Assembly: GCA_033557675.1 (NCBI GenBank) | Contig: JAWQRM010000275.1 | Coordinates: forward strand, 1 to 25,060 | Length of the DNA stretch: 25,060 bases | Direction of reading: 5' to 3' | Source: Coptodactyla brooksi | Taxonomy: Eukaryota > Arthropoda > Insecta > Coleoptera > Scarabaeidae | Shown: in pieces, positions 19,501 to 25,060 of the stretch | Numbering within the stretch: position 1 is the first letter of the stretch | Layout: every line of letters starts with the position of its first letter | Translations under genes and position numbers: made by a program | Notes under the pieces: model-generated | The model's input: the letters and a program-made list of their open reading frames with translations, nothing else | Told to the model about the DNA's origin: nothing | Databases searched by the model: none

Positions 19501-20949
19501 CTACATGAAATGGATCTACAATGAATCTACAAGAGTCTATTGAAGATAGACTGCGTTAATTATATCAATATTAATATAATTAGTTTAATTAAGATTAGTT
19601 TGCAATATTTTATTGGAGTTTAGATTGAACAAGCGAATAAGTCATTGATGAACTAATATATTGATGGGCATGAGTATCATAAAATAATCTGGCGATTAAT
19701 ATTTTGGAGAATGAGAAACAAGTATATTAATTTCAGAAACGCAAAATTCTTGTGTTCTGGTATCGATAAATTCTTTGAAGGCGTTAAAAGTTGATATGTT
19801 TGAAAAAGTGGTTTAGAGCTTCATTTCTGCAGCCAGGCGTTATCATGTAGAAGAATTTGACCTTTTCGATTGATCAGTGCAGGATGCGCAGTTACTCATG
19901 CACTACTTCATCAAAAAAGTATGATTTAAATGGTTAATAATTTATTTAACAGGTGAATTGAAAACGAAAGAACCTGCATTCAAATAGCCGGTTGTGATGT
20001 GGTTTTCTCGCAGGGTTAGATAAAGCAACTAGTTTATTTTGCTGGGCCTGATAGCTAAAGGGCCCTGTTTATGGTGCTCATGAATTTGCGTTACTCTTTG
20101 CTTTATAATTGGCATTGCAAAAGAAAAGAGAGAAACCATTTTCGTAAAAATAAATCTTCGTATTCTGATTGGCTACTTCCCAGATAGTCCTTGTGTCGTC
20201 ATTGTAAAATCATTATTAATAGTTTAGCCGTTGCAACTTTCTTGGGAGAACTAAATTCTGTGGGTTGGGACATGACAATCTAAACGTTAAACAGTAACGT
20301 GTCGTGTGCGCTATTATTAAGATGCTACTGGGCAGAAGTTTCTAACGCAATCGTCAAACCAATCTCGTCATGGTATAACGTTATGATCTCGTAACAATGG
20401 GTTTATGATTGAATATGTTTGAACACAACGAATTTAATTGCACACTAAGACGAATTCAGTTGATGGTGTTTATATTTTCATAGAAAGATGAAGTAATTAT
20501 TATTCGGCATATAAAGTTAATAACGTTTACGAGGACGTCATCGAATTATATAATGTGTGCAGATATCAATTTAAGTGGAGATCCGTATAATGCCCGTGTT
20601 TAATGAGCACTAATCGTGCTCATGTTCGTTTGAACATTGCAGTAAAACTCCGCATTAATGATGCAGTATAAAGGTTGCTTTCATGGTTAATTTACTGGGT
20701 AATATTCGAACAAATATATCAACATGTAGAACGTTTATTGCCATTCCTTTATGTACTTTTCATAATGTAGTCAATTCATCATTGTCTTTTGCTTTTCACC
20801 AATGTATGATGCTATTTCTTTTATTGAAAATCCATGGTGCAATATGTTCAAGCTTGATTTACACCGCTTCACACGGTCGACACTTTTCTTAGCAATCTTA
20901 AAATATTAGGATGTATTAGAAAGTACCCTTTCAACCAATTAATAAAGCA
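16565..20949. other. 4.4 kb without a recognisable gene
   Basis: I see no coding frame with a domain or a splice context. Notable small items: a GC-richer, CpG-bearing patch at about 16680-16800 that may be the old 5' region of the transposase remnant; a 12-bp hairpin at 17252-17286; a 9-bp stem around 17720-17755; a TTACAAAAATTGCAACACC word at 18196-18214 that looks like the end of a dispersed repeat; and a 9-bp hairpin at 18569-18593. The plus frames at 18215-18406 and 20683-20892 show no motif. Confidence 0.45.
17252..17286. repeat. 12-bp perfect hairpin
   Basis: ATTGTCTGCTAA (17252-17263) is the exact reverse complement of 17275-17286 across an 11-nt loop. No T run or gene end is nearby, so there is no reason to call it a terminator. 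Confidence 0.85.
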
Positions 20950-20953
20950 TTAA

Positions 20954-21682
20954 GGGGTCATGTCTAGTTGCAGGGTAAAAAAAACGTGATTTTCGGGGAT
21001 TTTGATAAGAACGTTCTAACTATTTTTCCTTACAACAACATATTGATATTAAAAGTACGTATATTGAACAACACTCAAAATTTGTTTCGTTGAAAAACAT
21101 TGTAAATTAAGGAAGTTACGGTCACTTTAAGGAAACCTGATTTTTCAGGGGTGTTGTGCGGTGTCCACGATATCTCTAAGCCAAATCATCTGATAATCAA
21201 AATCCAAAAAGATTCGGTTAGTATTTGAATATATCTTGTTCGTGAACGAAGGATTTTTTGAAAAAATAACTTTTGACAAAATGGCAGCCGTTTCAAGGAA
21301 AAGTGTGACTTTTTCGGCTCTTATTTTTTAATTTTTTACAATAAAAAAAGCTTTCAGTAGAATTAAAAACTCTTCGTTGACGAACAAGCCCTTGATACAC
21401 AGAATAAGCACGAGAAAGTTTTAGGTCGATTGCTTTAACGGTTCTCGGAATATCGTGGTCACCGTATGGGACATTTCCGAAAAATGTAAATTCTGGGTAA
21501 ATAGAGTATATCTTTTTTTTAACTTACACAGAACCCCATAAAGTAAGCATTCTACAGTCAAAGTCACCTCCTAAGCATCAATTTTCTCCTGTCTACGACG
21601 CTGCCTACCCTCTCAATTTGACAATTTTCGTCCAATTTACAATGTACTGATTTTTTGGACTTTTCTAACTAGACATGACCCC
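20954..21682. mobile_element. 729-bp foldback MITE with TTAA duplications, Kolobok-like
   Basis: Perfect 16-bp terminal inverted repeats: GGGGTCATGTCTAGTT at 20954-20969 and its exact complement at 21667-21682. TTAA flanks both (20950-20953 and 21683-21686). The inverted symmetry continues inwards in decayed form: GCGGTGTCCACGATAT near 21150 against ACGGTGACCACGATAT (complement, near 21460), and CTTGTTCGTGAACGAAG near 21235 against CTTGTTCGTCAACGAAG (complement, near 21385). There is no coding frame. TTAA duplication is shared by piggyBac and Kolobok superfamilies. Ends starting with a purine then G fit Kolobok, while piggyBac ends start with C, so I prefer Kolobok. Perfect termini imply a fairly recent insertion. 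Confidence 0.85.
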
Positions 21683-21874
21683 TTAATAAACCTAGAAAGT
21701 TTTCCATGAACATATTTTATAGGAAATGTTGGGCATGACATTAATAGAATATTAATGTAATTTCGTTTTTTCGCAGTAAAGGTGTTAGTTGTATTTTAAA
21801 CATTGTAAAGTTTATGTGTGAAGATATTTTGTTCGGTTCTGTGTAATTGTTTTTGTTTTTGTACCGTATGAAAC

Positions 21875-22387
21875 ATGAAGAATCCAAAACGTCGGTAAAA
21901 ATGTCGTTCAAGCGTGATAAGAATTAGTCGATGTGTATGGAGAAGATGTATTGACAGAATGCCAGTATTAAAACTGGTTAGCACATTTTTTGCAATTTGT
22001 AAATTTTTTGGGAAGTTTGCAAAACTTTTGGGACCTCTGTTCAAAATTTTTGGGAGAATACCGCGATCAATTCTAAAGAGTACTGTCATCAACTGGGCAA
22101 ACTACATGATTCACTCCAACAGAAAAGGCCAGAATTGATCAATAGGAAAGGTATAGTGTTCCACCAAGATAATGCGTGACCGCATACCATTATATTGGTA
22201 ACTCGCCTTAAGGTTTTACAGTTTGGATGGGATGTACTATCATACTTATCATATTCTCCAGATCTGACACCCTCCGATTATTACTGGTTTCGGTGTCTAT
22301 ACATTTTTTGGACGGCAAAACCTTTACTTCAAATGGAGCCGTCAAAAATGACTTGGATCAGTTTTTTGCCAGCAAGGAGCAGAAGCC
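21875..22387 (+). pseudogene. mariner transposase remnant, left copy
   Basis: The ATG at 21875 matches the start seen in the right copy, but its frame stops within seven codons. After filler, recognisable transposase resumes: KRPELINRKGIVFHQDNA with the second catalytic Asp, a TGA in place of the next codon (about 22178), then SPDLTPSDYYWF with the third catalytic Asp, and, after a frame change, FLDGKTFTSNGAVKNDLDQF and FASKEQK. The region holding the first catalytic Asp is deleted. This copy extends some 75 bp further towards the C terminus than the right copy. Confidence 0.82.
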
Positions 22388-22400
22388 GTCCAAAAAAATT

Positions 22401-22869
22401 GCCGTCCAAAAAAAATTGTAGAGACCGAAACAACTAATAATCGGAAGGTGCCAGATCCGGAGAATATGATAGGTATGGTAGTGTATCCCATCCAAGCTGT
22501 AAAAGCTTTTGGCGAGTTACCAAACTGATATGCGGTTTCGCATTATCTTGGTGGAACACCATACCTTTTCTATTGATCAATTCTGACCTTTTCTCTTCGA
22601 GTGAATCATGCAATTTATCCAGTTGATGACAGTACACTTTAGAATTGATCGTGTTATTCTCCCAAACGTTTTTGAAAAGAGCTATCAACAACTTAGCACA
22701 CTTCCGAAAAATTTTGCAAACTTTTGCAAAAAATTTTAAAATCAGTTTTAACACAGACATTCTGTCATTACATCTCTATACACATCGACTAATTATTTTG
22801 GACGGCATTTTTACCTTTGTTGTAATTAAAAAGCCAAATGTGCCGAATATGCTGTTTTCGATTCTCCAT
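22401..22869 (-). pseudogene. mariner transposase remnant, right copy
   Basis: The ATG at 22869 opens MENRKQHIRHIWLFNYNKGK, a typical mariner N terminus (first helix-turn-helix). It breaks off into filler that contains stops. The C-terminal catalytic part is better kept: NTINSKVYCHQLDKL, EEKRSELINRKGMVFHQDNA, KPHISLVTRQKLLQLGWDTL and YSPDLAPSDY are all in one frame, with the second and third catalytic Asp present (HQDNAKPH and PSDY) and the DD34D-type spacing region intact. The first catalytic Asp and the second helix-turn-helix are deleted. The sequence ends at the junction with the left copy after a GGACGGC word repeated in tandem (22385-22417). Confidence 0.85.
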
Positions 22870-23457
22870 GTTTCATAAGGCACAAAAAGAAAACAATTCC
22901 ACAGAAGCGAACAAAATATTTTGACACATAAACCTTGCAATGTCAGCTGTCAGAATATATAACACATGTAGGGTTTAGCATGAAGTTGGCTGGTTTAAAT
23001 ACATCTAACGCCTCTGCCGCGAAAAAAAGCGAAATTACTTTTCGAACAACCCAATATTTTTAACGAACTACTAGAAAAACAAATAACACTTTAATAAAAG
23101 AACAACATATCAGCCTGGAAATAGTGCAGTCTAACCACGTAATTACTTTAAAACAATGCAACCATTTATTTCGTGTAACGTCTGAGCACTGTAATAAAAG
23201 GGATATTACTTACTTAATCCTTTTGGCTCCGTTCCTATCTTTGTCTATTTCTTATTTCGAGGTTTATTTTCTTGCTGTTCAGGTTTCTGTTGTCTCGTTA
23301 TTTACGAATACTTCTTTTCCAAGTTTCTATTGGCTTTCCTTGTCCTTTCTTTTTAATCTTGTCTTTTTAACGTGCGAAAATCAATTTTATTTGAAATTGA
23401 TTTTCATTCGATAAATTTGATTGTACTATTTCTCCTTTGCGTACTTTTCTGAATATC

Positions 23458-23485
23458 GCTGCATAAAGTAAATACTTTATGCAGC
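23458..23485. repeat. 13-bp near-perfect palindrome
   Basis: GCTGCATAAAGTA (23458-23470) pairs exactly with 23473-23485 with only AA between them. It is the tightest hairpin in the window and lies in plain AT-rich DNA. Confidence 0.88.
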
Positions 23486-24324
23486 AGTCATGCTCCTTAT
23501 TTGTCGAACCTAGCATTCTTCAATTGACTTTTTCCGGTCGCTGGAAAATTATTTGAAACGTAAACACTGATCAGAAGAGACGGTTAAAAAAGTTTCAATT
23601 ACTTAGCCGCCGATAAACATAAGGCATTTTCTCTAATCATTGTTTTGTACGTTGTATTATTCAGAATATTTTTGTCTTCAAATTATGCAAAATCTCTAAA
23701 CGATAATCTTGATGTATGGTAACAAATCTGCACTATTTTAGAGTGATGTTGCCTGCATAAACTGATCAAATAAGAAGATTTTAAATGCTTGGCGACTATT
23801 AATTGTTTACAATCTCCAGAAATTGTAAAAATGTACTAATTGACAAACGTATTCATATAATTCAACAAACTTGCTGATAGATTATTTATACAATATTTAC
23901 ATCTGATTACATTACAATTAACACAATTGAATGTTCATAAAATTCACTTAAAAATATCACAACTTTCTTTTCAATATTGTCTGGCAGTAGATTGCAATAG
24001 ATGATATTACAATTGTTTAATTTTTTATAGACCACTAGGTGATAAGTCAATGTCTCTCGGTGTATTTTAAATGCTCGTACTCTAGAAAGGAAGGTGTGGC
24101 ATTTAAATATAGATTGTCGCCATGCATTGTTTGGCTACACTCCGTTTAAATATAGTACGTACCACACATTAAAATTGGCGTCACAAGATTTAATTACAGC
24201 GATAATGGTGGTGGTTTTTAGTCGACTCTATTATTAGACATTGCAGTCCATACGCAGCAAACTACGAACGTGTACATACTAAAAATGTCGGCGATTTAAT
24301 TTTTTGATAGTTGAGATATCGTTG

Positions 24325-24345
24325 TTGTGTCGCCCTGCGACACAA
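24325..24345. repeat. 9-bp hairpin TTGTGTCGC / GCGACACAA
   Basis: The arms at 24325-24333 and 24337-24345 pair exactly around CCT, followed by an A-rich stretch. It resembles a stable RNA stem-loop but does not match the histone 3' stem-loop or any snRNA element I know. Confidence 0.7.
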
Positions 24346-25060
24346 AAAGAAACGTGTTTTTACTGCCTTTTGACTCCCGTGCGCTGCCGTTTTATGGGTA
24401 AATAATTTATTGAATTCTGATTCATAATAATATTTATATTTTCAATTGACGTCAGCAGCTACCGTTGACATTTAGCAAAGATTGCCTTATGAAGTGAATT
24501 AATCAGGTTCAATTGTGTAACGAAGGACGCACATATGAGTAGAGCATGCTTAAGTAGCCGTTTTTTTTCCTTACTATAGGGAAATTCTACGTGTTACACT
24601 CGGAATATTTTCGACGCAAAAGCTTAATAGATATGAATGCTATTTCAGTATGCATATCTTAAATACGTGATGATGTTGGTTTTCCGAGGTAATACTGTTA
24701 TTAGATTTTGATGTGAATGAACTAATTTCTTTTCAAACGTTAACTGCTGATAATAAGCTTCCGGGTTTTTTTTTGGAGGCAAAAAAGGATAACGTTTCTT
24801 ATTTTAAAAAATGTTTTTATCCAAGCATTTACTTATCTAAACCTTACTTCAGTACTAGCCTACGGGAGTTTTGGCTAACAAAATGTCTTTTCTAAATTTA
24901 TCCTTCGTTTCCAGAACCCTTGCTTTATGTGCACTCATCGTACATAAACCTTAACCAAGTTTTTACCCTGCGTAAGGTACTGAAGGATCTTTCGATAGTG
25001 CACGTTGTGCAGGGCTGTACAAGTGAAATAAGTAGCGCATGTTTAACGGCCGGGTAGAAT

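Larger units (their letters stand above)
21728..23054. mobile_element. two mariner copies as one inverted dimer
   Basis: The left half (about 21728-22387, plus) and the right half (about 22401-23054, minus) are copies of the same internally deleted mariner, tail to tail. The right outer end shows the best terminus: read inwards, TTGGGTTGTTCGAAAAGTAA followed by TTTCGC, T-rich sequence and CGGCAGAGG, bordered by TA (23055-23056). The left end has a decayed version (TAATTTCG, then TTTTTTCGCAG and GGTGTTAGTTGTATTTTAAA at 21757-21800) with a short insertion and no clear TA. Neither half has a 3' terminus; both stop within the transposase's last third. Both share the same non-transposase filler between the N- and C-terminal pieces, so the internal deletion came before the duplication. 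The two arms are about 650 bp each and would pair if transcribed. Confidence 0.85.
23055..25060. other. 2 kb without a recognisable gene
   Basis: Plus frames at 23124-23414 (hydrophobic, low complexity) and 24713-24895 show no domain. Two short hairpins stand out: 23458-23485 (13-bp arms, 2-nt loop) and 24325-24345 (9-bp arms, 3-nt loop, GC-rich at its top). I see no exon with paired splice sites and recognisable sequence. Confidence 0.45.

Noticed and set aside
22195..22437. Plus-strand open frames that end beyond the mariner motifs
   Set aside because: Not separate genes: they are frame-shifted parts of the left mariner copy, and the last 35 codons come from the inverted junction with the right copy.
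23124..23414. Hydrophobic plus-strand open frame of 96 codons, membrane-protein-like
   Set aside because: The hydrophobicity comes from T-rich codons; there is no domain, no splice context and no homologue I can recall.
24325..24345. Stem-loop as a histone-type or bacterial-type terminator
   Set aside because: The stem does not match the histone 3' consensus, there is no T run after it and no gene before it.
1..25060. tRNA genes or CRISPR array
   Set aside because: I looked for GGTTCGAATCC-type B boxes with a paired acceptor stem, and for regularly spaced direct repeats; none was found. The 13-bp tandem units at 4251 have no spacers.

Overview
This window reads as nuclear DNA from an AT-rich arthropod, most likely an insect. 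It has spliced genes with GT-AG introns, long non-coding stretches, and decayed DNA transposons of piggyBac, mariner, Tc1-like, pogo/Tigger-like and TTAA-MITE type. I cannot name the species. There is no bacterial gene organisation, tRNA, rRNA or CRISPR array that I can see.

The one gene I identify with confidence is the spliceosomal core protein SmD1 (minus strand, coding 1378-1895). It has two coding exons joined by a 149-bp intron and encodes 122 residues. A probable terminal exon of an unidentified plus-strand gene (1057-1239) converges on it, with 138 bp between the two stop codons. Upstream of SmD1, 1896-3016 looks like a promoter region. It may also serve a plus-strand transcript with a non-coding first exon ending at a GTAAG donor at 3017.

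From about 3 kb to the end I find no intact gene. The region is a transposon graveyard, perhaps one large intron or an intergenic desert. In order it holds: a piggyBac copy (3688-about 5175, minus); a Tigger/pogo-like DNA-binding-domain gene in two exons (5458-5947, minus) with one in-frame stop; a 2.5-kb structure with long inverted repeats (9043-11596) around a gene-like exon of an uncharacterised family; a TA-flanked MITE (11838-12569); an orphan pogo-type terminus (12588-12648); a Tc1-like fragment (about 12770-13020); a second piggyBac copy with both termini (13646-15454); another Tc1/mariner-type transposase fragment (16194-16564); a 729-bp foldback MITE with perfect 16-bp termini and TTAA duplications (20954-21682); and two mariner copies arranged as a roughly 1.3-kb inverted dimer (about 21728-23054). 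A different piggyBac lineage lies at 1-585.

The theme that stands out is inverted duplication at several scales: about 12-16 bp stems with short loops (five cases), an 80-bp hairpin, arms of about 330-420 bp, and arms of about 650 bp. Comparing the two piggyBac copies shows that at least some of the short hairpins differ between copies of the same element, so they arose or collapsed after insertion. The mariner dimer and the 9043-11596 element are the loci most worth testing as sources of hairpin RNA or as an undescribed transposon family.
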